A stretch of 64,000 nucleotides of DNA from Prorocentrum cordatum (GCA_963575745.1 CAUYUJ010014615.1:2010549-2074548); one strand, 5' to 3'; counted from the stretch's first letter, positions 10,575 through 20,599 are shown. The notes: a model not told the origin generated them from the sequence alone. Translations and numbers: made by a program.

Positions 10575-11223
10575 ATGGCAGGCCAGCAGGGCGAGAAGTG
10601 CATCATGTTCGGCTTCAAGTGCCCACAGAACAGCCTCTGCAAAAAGGGAGGCAAGTGGTTCCAGGGAGAGACAGAGGAGGTGGCCAGGGAAAAGCTTGTG
10701 AACCACCTTCGCGCGTCGCCGTACCACGTGCCACGGCTTGAGCGAGAGCGACGCGGAGGCAGCGGCTCCCGCAGTCGATCCCGACACTTGGGAAGTCGAC
10801 CTCGCGGAGTGGCGCGCCTGGGAGGAGGAGAAAGCCAACTGGTGCGCCTCCAAAAAGCGCAAGGGGGCGCCGAAGGTCGAGCTGGCGCCAATCCCTCCAC
10901 AATCCCGCGCGGAGCGCTCGAACCAGCTGAAGGGCGCGTTCGCGGAGGGCAGCGGATCTTCAGGCGCCGCTTCGTCCGCAGCCACGGCGGGCATGAGGAT
11001 GTCCACGGCGTTGGCCAGCCAGATGTCGCCCGATAGCATCGTGGTGCTCAACGGCACCCAGTGCCAGGCTGTGCTCGACTCGTTGCGCCGCGCGCGTACT
11101 GCGACGCAGATGTGCGCCCAGATAGCGGAGCGCGCGGTGAACGCTTTCCGCCAAGAGGAGGCTTGCATCGCCGAGTGCGAGGACGTGCTCGCGAGCTGGC
11201 TGGTGCGCAACGCGACCTCGTAG
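10575..11223 (+). CDS. Gene C, Cys/His-motif protein with a 7-base frame break
   Basis: The ATG at 10575 (GTCGCTGCCATGG) starts MAGQQGEKCIMFGFKCPQ, followed by a CKKGGKWF segment and LVNHLRASPYH. The Cys and His spacing (C9, C16, C22, then two His) suggests a small zinc-binding fold, unproven. At 10724-10736, CCACG is repeated (CCACGTGCCACGG). Removing 7 bases would join SPYH-G to LSESDAEAAAP in the next frame, which stays open to TAG at 11221-11223 and ends ECEDVLASWLVRNATS. The second part has an acidic/Trp segment (DTWEVDLAEWRAWEEE) and helices. Either a small duplication has broken the gene or the assembly is wrong here. Function unknown. Confidence 0.5.
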
Positions 11224-11965
11224 TGACCTCCTCGTGCGGCGCAGGTGCACGGCTGGCAGCACTGATGTCGCCTCAGCATCAGTAGCCTCATTCGCGCAGG
11301 CGGCGCGACGCGTCGGCCCTACACGCCCCCCTCCCACTCCTCCAACGTAATTTCAACCCACACCCCTGTGTCAGAACAAATTAGGACATCCCCAAACACT
11401 CCATCCGCACTCAATTCGTGAAGGCCGCCACGCCGAGGTGAGTTTTGGCCATGCAGGCGGCCGAGTAGCCGCCCCCCAATGCAAGGCGATATGGGGGCGA
11501 GTGGACGAACGGAGCGGGAGGAAGGTGAGGGAACTTTGGCGGATAAGACAGGTGGGCGGGTGGATGGGATTTGGCAAAAGGGTTGGATGGAGAAAACTGC
11601 ATCCGCATAAGAATGAGTGCGGCTATTTTTGGATGTGCTGCATCGCCATGTCCGCCCACCCCCCCATCGCCTTGCATATGATGACGCTCAGGCAGCGCGC
11701 CCCGTTCGCGCGCGCTCGCCCGTCTCTTCGCTGCCGCTCGGGCAGCGCGCCTCGCTTCCGCGCTCGCCCGTCTCTTCGCTGCCGCTCAGGCAGCGGTTTG
11801 AAGCACGCGGCGCCTTCCGCGGTCGGTTGCGCAGGGCGCCGCTCCGCCCCTGCTGCTCCGCTTAACGAACTCGGCGGACGTGCCGCTACGCCGCCGCCAT
11901 GCTTATGTGGCAACAAAAAAACGTTGGATGTGATCATATGTTATCAAATGTTACCACGCAACTGG
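11224..11965. other. Spacer after gene C
   Basis: Contains a tandem CGCTCGCCCGTCTCTTCGCTG repeat (about 11722 and 11764; unit roughly 42 bases, sharing TCGGGCAGCGCG-type ends) and GGCGGACGTGCCGC (11875). No gene is supported. Confidence 0.5.
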
Positions 11966-12080
11966 TTACACCTGATAACACCTGATAACACCTGATAACA
12001 TGTTATCAGGTGTTATCATGTGTTATCATGGTGATATCACACGCCTGATACCATATGATAACATATGATAACATGATGTC
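11966..12080. repeat. TGATAACA repeat forming a palindrome
   Basis: Three tandem CCTGATAACA units (11971-12000) are followed at once by their inverse, TGTTATCAGGTGTTATCA. This gives an 18-base perfect stem centred at 12000/12001. Further TGTTATCA and ATGATAACA copies extend to about 12075. Confidence 0.9.
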
Positions 12081-12154
12081 AGTTTTGTGTGGTTGGCATG
12101 TTACGCACAAGTCATGTCAATATCCGCATCACCTCGTGCGTCCGCCACGCTTCG

Positions 12155-12315
12155 AGCGGCTAGTCCGCTGGCGGCCAATCCGCCTCCCTCGCCGCGCCCC
12201 TGCGCCCTCTCAAGCGGCGAGTCCGCTGGCGGATATGCCACCCCCTTCATACCTCCCTCCACCCCTCCCTCCACCATTGAAGCGGCTAGTCCGCTGGCGG
12301 CTATCCCGCCTCACT
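12155..12315. repeat. Paired AGCGGCTAGTCCGCTGGCGG hairpin motifs
   Basis: AGCGGCTAGTCCGCTGGCGG occurs at about 12157 and 12280, with a variant AGCGGCGAGTCCGCTGGCGG at 12213. Each is followed by a second inverted repeat (GGCGGCCAATCCGCC, GGCGGATATGCC or GGCGGCTATCCCGCC). Each copy is thus two consecutive stem-loops, AGCGG/CCGCT then GGCGG/CCGCC. Confidence 0.8.
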
Positions 12316-12339
12316 TACCGCGCGTTTTCTTCGTCATCG

Positions 12340-12380
12340 CTTCGCGTCCATCTCATCTTGACAACATTTCTCTCGACAGC
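12340..12380 (+). promoter_or_regulatory. Candidate trans-splice acceptor before gene D
   Basis: A pyrimidine-rich tract (TCTCATCTTGACAACATTTC, then TCTCGACAG) ends in AG at 12378-12379, about 105 bases before gene D's ATG. Its form matches a spliced-leader acceptor; its use is inferred. Confidence 0.35.
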
Positions 12381-12485
12381 ACGCGGCCGCGCGCGACGCG
12401 CGGCTTCTCGCGCGTCAAGGCGGTCGCGCCGCCAGTGGCGGGGGCGCCGCCCGCTGAACATCACCAGCAGCATTCTCTGGCACTG

Positions 12486-14416
12486 ATGTTCGCAGCAGCC
12501 AGGCCGAAAAACAAGGGAGCGATGACCGAGGCGCCCGCAGCGAAGCCCCGTGGGAAAGCTAAGCCATCGGGGACGCAGATGACACTGACTGGAAAGCTTG
12601 TGCCGCCGCTCGCATTGACCGATGCAGGGCCGCCGAAGGCATGCGGGAAAAGCAAAGGCAAGGGCAAAGGTAAGCACCCCTCAGCGTTGAGGAGGACGGC
12701 TCGCAAAGCTGCGTCAGCCGCAGCTTCCGCCGAGGAACTGCCTCCTCAGGGCGCAGCGGCTTTGCCACCAGAGCCGGACGACGCAGCGTCAGAGGCGGCA
12801 TCGGGCTCCGAGGAGCGCGGCGACGAGATTGGTTCCGAGCCCGGCGTCAAACAGAAGGAGCTTGAAAGTGCCGAGCGTGAGCTTGAGGAGGAAGAGGCTC
12901 CACCGCAGGGCGTGGTAGCCAAGGTTGAGAGGCGCTCGCCCGATGCTGCGCGTACGAATGAAGAGCGCTCGCCCGAGGCGGCAGCGCCGCAGGCGGAGGA
13001 GGAGGAGGCGGCTCAGGACGAACAGTTGGAGGGTGATCCGCCAGCAGGCGCTCGCCAGGTAGGGGAGTTCGCGGAGGTGCATGGCATCGGGGATAGCATC
13101 GTGCGTTGCAACCGCTGCTGTCGCACGGCAAAGGAGTGCAACTACAGGATCAAAGCGAAGGGTCAGTCGACTTACCAGTGCGACGCGTGCAACGCGAACG
13201 GGGTGCGCCTTTCCCGGAGGTTCGGACAGTGGCCGCCAAGTTTCGCTAAAATGAAGAGTGAGTTCAAGCAGCATTTCTACAAGGATCTGGCAGAAGATCC
13301 TGGGCTGTCGAACCTCGATCGCATTGAAGCCTTCGTGGTCAGCTCAATCACTGTCCAACGGATGGAGGAGGAGCGCGTCCGCAAGGGTGGCAAGTACCTT
13401 CCGCTGAGGAAGTGGGCGCACGACGGCTTCGACGCAAAAAAGATCGAAGCTAATGTGCAGGATAAGAAGTGGAACCCTGATCTCGGGGAGTGGACGCACA
13501 GGCCGCAATTGGAGGCGGCCTGGAGCGAGACAGCGGAGGCCGCAGTGCGCAACGAGCTCTGCACCGATAAGAGGACGCAGGCGAAGCAGAGCGGCCCGCG
13601 GGCAGCGGCCTCGACGGGCGTCGCAGAGCACGGCGGCGACAAGGGCGACAGAAGCGACGAGAGCGACATGTCCAGATCCAGGCGGCGCCGCAGGCGCAGG
13701 TCTGACAGCCGCAGGAGGAGGAGGCGCAGCAGGAGCAGGCGCGACAGCAGGGGCAGGCGCGACAGCAGGAGCAGACGCCGCGACAGAAGACGTCGCGACA
13801 CCAACCGCAGCAGGAGCCGCTCGCGCGGCGACCGCGACAGGAGCAAGAGCCGCCGCAGGGGCAGGAGCAAGAGCCGCGGCAAGAGCAAGGACAGGAGCAA
13901 GAGCAGGCCGTTTGGGGCTTCAACGCAGGGGTGTCGCCTGGGCTTCGCATTCGTGTTCGGTTTCCGTTCAACTCTTCAGGTTCGGATCGGGTTATTGATT
14001 TCGCTCGGCTCGAAGTGTTGTCATTTTCGGACAACCCCGAAGGTTCCGCAGGGATAAGGACGCGGAGAAGGAGCGGAGGCGGCAGGAGGCGAAGGAGAAG
14101 GCCGAGCAGGCCAAGAAGGAGACGCAGGAGAAGAACCTGGCGCTGAAGTGGATCGGCGCCGCAACGAGGCTCGAGACACAGCTGGACGGGCACCTCGATC
14201 ATGAGAAGGCGGACAAGGCGCCGTCATGGGCTGTGAAGAACGAAGGCGGCGAGGAAGTCTGTGGCAGTCATGAAGGCGGTGGCGCAGAAGCGCGTGCACA
14301 GCGGCGTGGCGTTGACGATCACGCAGGACGAGGCCAACAGCATCCAGAAGGATGCGAGCTCGGCGGCGAAGGCCATCGCGGGGATGCTCAAGGAGGCGCA
14401 GAAGCACAGCAACTGA
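12486..14416 (+). CDS. Gene D, zinc-finger and RS-domain protein
   Basis: The chosen start is the ATG at 12486 (MFAAARPKNKGAMTEAP), because upstream sequence in frame is hairpin spacer. Exon 1 (12486-13909) encodes a basic N-terminus, a long acidic Ala/Glu region, then a Cys cluster (CNRCC...C...CDAC) followed by LSRRFGQWPPSF and a helical part. An Arg/Ser-rich domain (about 13665-13905) follows. A GT-AG intron (13910-14051, 142 bases, phase 2) joins RP to DKDAEKERRRQEAK, a Lys/Glu helix. Near 14242 one extra A (CGAAGGCGG) breaks the frame. Without it the protein would continue AARKSVAVMKAVAQKRVHSG to a TGA at 14414-14416. RS domains and such fingers are typical of nuclear RNA-processing factors. 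That role is inference. Confidence 0.6.
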
Positions 14417-14543
14417 TCGCCCCATGGTGGCCCAGTACCTCATGAAGTACGGCCTGAAAAAAAGGTGCCCTAGCAAGTGGAGTAGGACCCGAATAAGCCG
14501 CGGCCGCTGGGCCGCTCGTGAGCAGGGGCGGCAGTTGGGCCGC

Positions 14544-14983
14544 TCATGACGAGGTGTGTGATCTCGTACATTCTGTCATTGTTGGTGAAAAAAACATTTC
14601 TTCGTTGTCATCGCCATCCCACTCGTTACCACCGCAGCCCTTCGTTTGGCGGGGATGCCGCCTTTCCACTCTCGCAAGCCCTTGGCGGACATGCCACCTT
14701 GCCTTCATTTGGCGGAGATGCCGCCTTTGCTGCCCATCGCGTTCCGATGCCTCACTTGGCGAGGCGAAACGCTTGCATAACTCCCTCCTGCTCGAGCGCG
14801 TCCTGCCCAGTGCCAGCGCGTCGACGTAAAACCGCACGCCAGGCATAGCAGCACCACACAAAGGTGGTAGGATACAGCAGACAAGCCAGATCACCGCTGC
14901 GAGCACACGGGGCCAGCCATCGCCAGCCGCATGAGAAGAATCCACGCGCGGGGCGCGCAGCGCAGCCACCTTGCAGGTAGCTT
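14544..14983 (-). pseudogene. Sequence downstream of the spliced-leader relic
   Basis: Presumed body of the retroposed transcript. One minus frame stays open across it (KATCKVAALRAPRVDSSH, then a hydrophobic VLAAVIWLVCCILPPLCG segment) but shows no family resemblance. The segment overlaps the hairpin cluster at 14646-14725, so the retrocopy may end before that. No poly-A tract marks the 3' end. Confidence 0.25.
14646..14725. repeat. Hairpin motif cluster after gene D
   Basis: TTTGGCGGGGATGCCGCCTT (about 14645), TTGGCGGACATGCCACC (14681) and TTTGGCGGAGATGCCGCCTT (14708). These match the spacer motif seen after gene A and between B and C. Confidence 0.85.
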
Positions 14984-15004
14984 TTGAGCCAAAATGGCTA
15001 CGGA
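14984..15004 (-). other. Dinoflagellate spliced-leader (DinoSL) relic
   Basis: Read on the minus strand, 15004-14984 begins TCCGTAGCCATTTTGGCTC and ends AA, matching the first 21 of the 22 conserved DinoSL bases. The leader is normally added to mRNA 5' ends by trans-splicing. Here it is not followed by a GT donor, so it is not an SL RNA gene. It is followed by AAGCTACCTGCAAGG, as in a retroposed mRNA. On its 5' side it abuts a (TCC)n tract in phase with its own TCC. Confidence 0.9.
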
Positions 15005-15019
15005 GGAGGAGGAGGAGGA

Positions 15020-15740
15020 GGAGGAGGGGCAGGAGAAGGAGGAAGAGGATGAGGAGGAGGGAATATCCGCTTGTCGAGGCACACCGCCCAGCCGAGAGCC
15101 ATCGCCAGGCGATCGAGGAGGAGTTCGTGAGCGATCTGCCTGCGGTTCTGGTCGGCGCCGACGTGGGCCTGCACCGGAGGTCCTGCTGGGGTGTCGGCGC
15201 AGACCTCGCGCCACTGGCCGTGCCCGATGCGCATGCAGCCCAGGACTCTGCGGGCACGTCGGGCCCCCAGCTCTGGGACGCCCTTGGCGCGGAGAGCGCA
15301 GCGCGTGCCCAGCGGCTCGGCTTCCACCGCGCACGCGTCCTCGGCCAAGCTCGCTTCAGCGAGCAGCGGGGCAGCGGAGAAGAGGAAGGAGGCCTTCGGC
15401 AGGTCCTCCTTGCAGCGCAGGACCACCGCCGCGAAGTCGGGCTCCCTGCCCCAGCCATGGGCCAGCCTGCGCCTCCTGGGGCTCGGCCCCCGCCACGATG
15501 CCTGTATCCTCCCTGCGGTGCGCCAGGTCCTCCCGCAGCTGCTGCTCGAGCGTCGCCACGCGGTGGTCCACCTGGTCCCCACCCGCTGCTCGACCGCGCC
15601 GACGCGCGTCTCCATGACAGTGGTGATTCGCGCGAGGCCCGCTCAGAGAGGGAGGCGTCCATGCCAGCGGTGATGGTAATATTGGATCAGCTGGATGACC
15701 TAGTGATGGTCGACCGAGCTTCCGCAGACATCGGGAGCTA
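15020..15740 (-). pseudogene. Broken coding remnant with coiled coil
   Basis: Coding-like peptides appear in different minus frames: METRVGAVEQRVG, then DQVDHRVATLEQQLREDLAH (heptad-like coiled coil) after a one-base shift near 15580, then FAAVVLRCKEDLPKASF and, further on, NRRQIAHELLLDRLAMALGW. The order, coiled coil then a basic helical segment, resembles retroelement ORF1-type or DNA-binding proteins, but this is weak. It ends in the (TCC)n tract next to the spliced-leader relic. Confidence 0.35.
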
Positions 15741-15817
15741 ATGCAAGAACAGGATCAGGCCGAGCATGGAGAAACCAAGACGCACCGATACCGCTACTCC
15801 CCAGAGCTCTCCTGGGG

Positions 15818-15872
15818 TGCGTTCTGACGAGGATTTCGAGGCGAATCCAGCCGTGGCGACGAGGGCCTCCCT
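15818..15872. repeat. Dispersed 55-base repeat (partner at 30943)
   Basis: The segment with CTGACGAGGATTTCGAGGCG and AATCCAGCCGTGGCGACGAG matches about 30943-31000 (CCGACGAGAGCTTTCGACGCG, GTCCAGCCGTGGCGACGAG) at roughly 80 percent by eye. Origin unknown. Confidence 0.6.
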
Positions 15873-16330
15873 GGAGGCTCAAAGGGGGAAAACGGGCGGA
15901 GGGTAGCGGTATCGGTACCGTCTGTTCTTCTGACGACCGCCAGCGCCAGCAGCGAGTGCGAGGTGGACACCGCGCCGCCCAGGACGACGGGGAACGGACA
16001 GGTTTGGCCGAGGGGGCCCATCAGCGCCTCATCACAGCAGAGCCGCGCGCCCTGGGCGAACAGCGCGGTGCCCCACAGGGCGAGCAGCGCCCTCCAGCTC
16101 TGAGGATCAGGCAGCGCCGCCGCCAGGGACCGCAAAGGCGGGCGGGTGGCAGCGCACGGGGGCCGAGGGGGGGCGCGGTGGCCCGCCCTCGCGCGCTCGA
16201 GCCCGGGCGGGAGCGCCACGGGGTCGGCTCCTGCACCGCCTCCCCGCTGGGGCCCGCCCGACCACCTGCGGCGCTTTTGCAGAGGCGGACCCGCCCACGG
16301 CAGGCGGGGTCGTCGGCTGCGAGGGGAGAA

Positions 16331-17250
16331 GGAGGAGGAGGAAGGGAGGAGGAGGAGGGGGAGGAGGAGGAGGAGGAGGAGGAGGAGGAGGAGGAGGCGG
16401 AGGAGGAGGAGGAGGAGGAGGAGGACCAGTGTAAACCCACAAGGCATCAACGGTGTTGGAACAAACGCTCCCTCCAAGCACCCTCTTCTTAGGCTCCTAC
16501 GCCGGTTTATTTTTAATGAGGGAACTGCCCCGTCGGAGGACAACGCTTTGAAGACCCTGAAACCAAAACATTGTTCTCGGGATACCAACGCCACGGACCA
16601 ATATGACTGTTGCGGCTTGACGATCCAGAATCGTGCCAGAACGCCGTTCCTGGGACTTGAACACTGCGAATCAGCATAGCCTGGGCACCTCATAAGCCTG
16701 AGCCCTTTCAAAACACCATGTCTGGTTCGCTGATCATGGGAATCCGTGAAACTCTTGCAACTGTTTAAGACGAATGTGCGCGATAACCGAAAGTTGAAAA
16801 AAGGATCCGCCCTCAATCCGTGAGGCTCTTGCAATTGTTTAACACAAATGCGCACGGCGCTAAGGCGATAATCACATTTTGAAAACGACTCGCCCTCAAT
16901 CCTTGAAGCACTTGCAATTGTTTAAAGACGAATGTGCGCGGCGCCAAGGCGAGACCCACATTTAGAAAACCACCCGCCTTCAATCCGCGAGGCTCTTGCA
17001 CATGTTTAAAATGAATCTGCGCGGCGCTAAAGCGAGAACCACTTTTTGAAAACGACTCGCCCTCAATCCGCGAAGCTCTTGCAAAATGTTTAAAACGAAT
17101 GTGCGCGGAGCTTGGGCGAGAGCCACATTTTGAAAACGACCCGCCCTCCATCTGTGAAACGGTAGTTAACTTTCAAGCTTCAGAATCATAAACGGTGAGG
17201 AAGTCTCAGGCGAAACGCCCGGTCCGCCCTAAAAACATGCCTCGGGGTGT
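16331..17250 (-). repeat. TCC-flanked composite repeat, copy 2
   Basis: Inverted relative to copies 1, 3 and 4. It begins with (GGA)n at 16331-16424, then the reverse of the conserved tail (GACCAGTGTAAACCCAC) and the reverse of GCTTGGAGGGAG. Four 83-base units follow at about 16740-17160 (GCGCGGCGCTAAGGCGA, CACATTTTGAAAACGAC). The head (AGGCGAAACGCCCGGTCCGCC) ends at about 17250. No coding capacity. Confidence 0.75.
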
Positions 17251-18136
17251 AACAAAAAGAACTTCTTTATAAGGAGGATGAGTGGAAACCGTGTGCACCG
17301 ATCCTGGGCCAACGACGGGCCAAGGCAGGATCGGCCCAAGCTTGCGGTGGGCACCATGCCGAGGGCCACTCGTCGCGCTCCATCTCGAAGGCAGCGTCCG
17401 CAGCCCACTGGCGCATCCCGCGCTCCGAGAGGGCGAGGATTGCGGCGCTTGGCGCGGACGAGCGCCACGACGCCCAGCAGCACGATCTCCAAGGCCCGTA
17501 AGGGGCTGCAGCACGGCGGCGTTCCGTGTCCCTCGCGCGCTCCTTGGCTCTCTGCGGCGTTCGGAGCCTCCGAAGTGGGCGAGTGCGCAAAAGGTCAACA
17601 AAAACTGCCGTCGCCCGAAGGGCCCTCGTAGCCAGCAGTAACACCACGACCGTGGCCCGCCCCCGCCATGGTCCCTTTATTTGCACAAGCCTGGGCGGGA
17701 GCGGGAATTGTCTCGGTTTGCCCGCACGGGCTGATGCGGGCGAGAACGTGGTCGACCGTGTCCCACCAAAAGCTTACATCATGTTTTGGGGGCTGGCCTC
17801 GGATCAGGGGTGTCCTTTCTCTGCCCGAGAGACAAACGCATATTGAGCCCACGGAGGAAGAGGAGGAAAAGGAGGAGGAGGAGGGGGGGGGGTCCAAGTC
17901 CAACAGGCCCAACCGAACCCGAAGGAGCGGGAGGGGGCCGAATTGGGAGGCTCCCCAAGGGGCCCCTGAGGACCCAGAGAGGGGGATCGGCTCAACGGCC
18001 GACCCGCTTATAGCGATGCCCAGACCGCCCCAAAGCCCAAACCAACGTCTGGCGGGCGGAGGGCGCCAGCCTGGAACGGAAAACGCCGCCAGAAGGGGGG
18101 TGGGGTCCAGGGCTACGCTGAACGTGGGCCTAAATC
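17251..18136. other. No supported gene
   Basis: Contains GTGTGCACCGATCCTGGG at 17292-17309, which also occurs at 31445, and a GGA-rich tract at 17850-17890. Open frames on both strands switch composition without motifs. A fragment of a minus-strand gene around 17270-17690 cannot be excluded. Confidence 0.35.
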
Positions 18137-18181
18137 GGCCGCGCACTGTGGCCCCGCGCCGCGGGGCCGCAGTGCGCGGCC
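18137..18181. repeat. 45-base near-perfect hairpin
   Basis: GGCCGCGCACTGTGGCCCCG at 18137 pairs with CGGGGCCGCAGTGCGCGGCC ending at 18181. Together with inner CG pairs this makes a 22-pair stem with one G-T pair and a one-base loop at 18159. It could extrude as a cruciform. Confidence 0.9.
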
Positions 18182-18779
18182 AAACCGGCCCCCTTCTCGC
18201 GCCGAGCCCCGCAGCCGCCGCAGGTGGAGGGCCAGCGGGGCCGCGCGCGCGTCAGCTCAGAGGCGCGCCGCCCAATGGCCTCGCGGGGCCGAGAGCCTCC
18301 AGCGATGGGCGGCGGTGGCTCGCCCCCTCTCGCCAGCCTCTTGACGCAGAAGCGAACGTTGGCCAAGGTCTTCGGATTCTTCGGGGGTCCGAATCGCGGG
18401 TTCTTGAGCTTCTTAATCTATTTGCCTACGCGCAGACTGCAGCAACCACGCGCGTCACAAAAGCCCGCGCGACCCCATCGAACGACGCGGCGGCCATCGC
18501 CCACGACAGGGGCCCCGGGACATTTGGAAGCAAACGGAATCTTGAAACTTTCCGCAGTCTGCGCTACATACAGACAGCTCACACACCGAATCAACGAACC
18601 ATGGACCGATTCAAAGATGTGCTCAGTAATCGACAGCTTCGGGATGCACGAGGCACATCTCTTCGGGGAGCCTGAAGGGCAATCCCATGCGACTCACGGT
18701 GCATCCGAACCGCTCTGAACACCAAGGCTGCCAACTGCTTAGTCGCCTCAGCAGCTCCTTGCGGTTATCCATCAACACA

Positions 18780-19250
18780 TTGGCAACCTGTATGTCCGCG
18801 GCCCCAGCATGTGAAAACATATCCACCCATGAATTTCCAATCACATGCGCCAGACGTCCACCGCCGTCAACGAAATCGCACAGGTCATTGTGGCTAGGTA
18901 TCCATGCAAAACTGACCTCTCAACAGAGCTTCTGCGCAGCTCGAAAATGGATCTCCAGATGCTAGCGCGCGTGGATGATGCACTCGATAACGACATGCCC
19001 CACGCTTTCGCCTCCTTCTAACGCCACCGATCCACCAAGTCTTTCGTCTCTTGGAACTGACTGTTCCCAACCAAGGGGACCGCAGTATTTTGCTCTGACA
19101 GGCCATCCAACGCACGGGTTCAGGCGCACCACTGCCCTGCCAACTGCGCACAAAGCCGGGCGAGCATTATGCGGGCCCGACGCGTCGCAATACGTCGCAG
19201 CAGTCCGTTCGCCCGAGCAGCCCCCCCACTCCTGCGCAACGGGCAAGTCC
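18780..19250 (-). pseudogene. RNase H remnant of the decayed LINE
   Basis: YCDASGPHN with following AVGRAVV matches the first RNase H strand, with its catalytic Asp and Gly-rich turn. About 100 codons on, in another frame, AWIPSHNDLCDFVDGGG and VIGNSWVDMFSHAGA match the last motif (His loop, then GN..VD..). A TAG and frameshifts lie between them. Confidence 0.65.
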
Positions 19251-20599
19251 GACGGCGGCCCAGACTGCAGTGGTTTCAGCGGGACACCGCAGGTGAACTC
19301 AAACGTTTTGCAGTCACCGCCGTCCTCGGCCACTTGTTTCTCGCGCCCAGCCCGGAACTTGACTGCTTCTTCAGGGGGCTCTTCTGGTAGCAGCTCCGTC
19401 TGCTCCGTCAACTTCGGGCATGCATTCCACGTGCGCGCCAGCGAACCTCTCGGCGCCTCACGGTGCATGCGTTGCCCTGGCGTCGTCAGACCGAGCTCGA
19501 ACGCCCTCTGGACACGGCAAACCCCCGACCACAAGCTGCGGATCGATCCTCTGAGCGGCCCAAGCGGAAGCCTCGAGGTAGCTCTGCGCATCGCCCTTTT
19601 CCAGATCAGCTCGCCGCAGCGCTCTCTCCATCTGCCAGCTGTGGATCGATGGGGCCCACCTCTTCTCAATCTTTGGGCGTGACCCGCAGCAGACAGCGGT
19701 CGCGCCCACGGTCATCTCCAAGCACAAACGGGCTGGGCGCACTCCATCCCAATCTCCACAGCGCGAACCACACAGCGGCCACTGGACCTCTAGCATTCTG
19801 CCACGTTGGCCGCGCATTCCAGCATCTCTCCGCGACTGCCTGCCACTCGCACTGTATATCTGGCGCCAGCACTAGCTTGTCCCGAACAAAATGGCACGCC
19901 GCTTGATCAACAACGCGCTGCAAACAAATGTGATGTCGAAGCGGCCATCAATCATTCTGCGAAGCAAGGTAGAGCGGGAGCGAAGCATTGCGGTCTGCAT
20001 CAATCATGCCACCCGCGAAGGTACGCAATTGCTTGAGCACAGTGTCCGCAGTGCGGCTCGCTCCCGTTCAGTGCCCTGACGCCGGCAATGGCCAGGTGCG
20101 CCAAAGCACCCCTACCTTCTCACACACCTGATCCCTCGGCATCCAAATTTGCCGCCCGCGGCCCATAAGGACATTCATCCTCTTCCTCTCCTGGAGCCTC
20201 AGAAACTTGGTGCCGTAAGGCTCGTGCCCAATATTCCGGGTGTGACGTTTGGCCAACAGACGCATACAGTTAAACCCCGAGTGAAACCCTTTGGCCGCCC
20301 AGACCGCGGTAGCAACATACCCAGATCTGCTCTGTTGGAGTATCAGACCCAGGCCTCGTAAGTCACCTGCGAAGCTCCTAACACACGTGCGCAATCCATT
20401 GGAGCCCCTTCACATCGTGTCCTTGCCATGGTAACGTAATGTTAATGATCCATCAGGGTTCGGGGCCTCACGCCAACGTAGCGCGCATGCATCTGATCCA
20501 TCACTCTATACTTGACCACCTTAAGTGCAGTAGTCGCGTGCGTGCAACCAGCCAATATGCCCTGATACGATGTGATCATGACACTGGTGTTAGGGTATG

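Noticed and set aside
11930-12080. CRISPR-like short repeats (TGATAACA)
   Set aside because: Units are only 8-10 bases, directly abutting and inverted, without spacers; the genome is eukaryotic.
14984-15004. Functional SL RNA gene
   Set aside because: The leader is not followed by a GT donor, intron stem-loops or an Sm-like site, and on its 5' side lies a microsatellite.
17668-18675. 335-residue plus open frame
   Set aside because: It passes through a GGA tract and the 45-base hairpin and has no conserved segment. Not supported as a gene.
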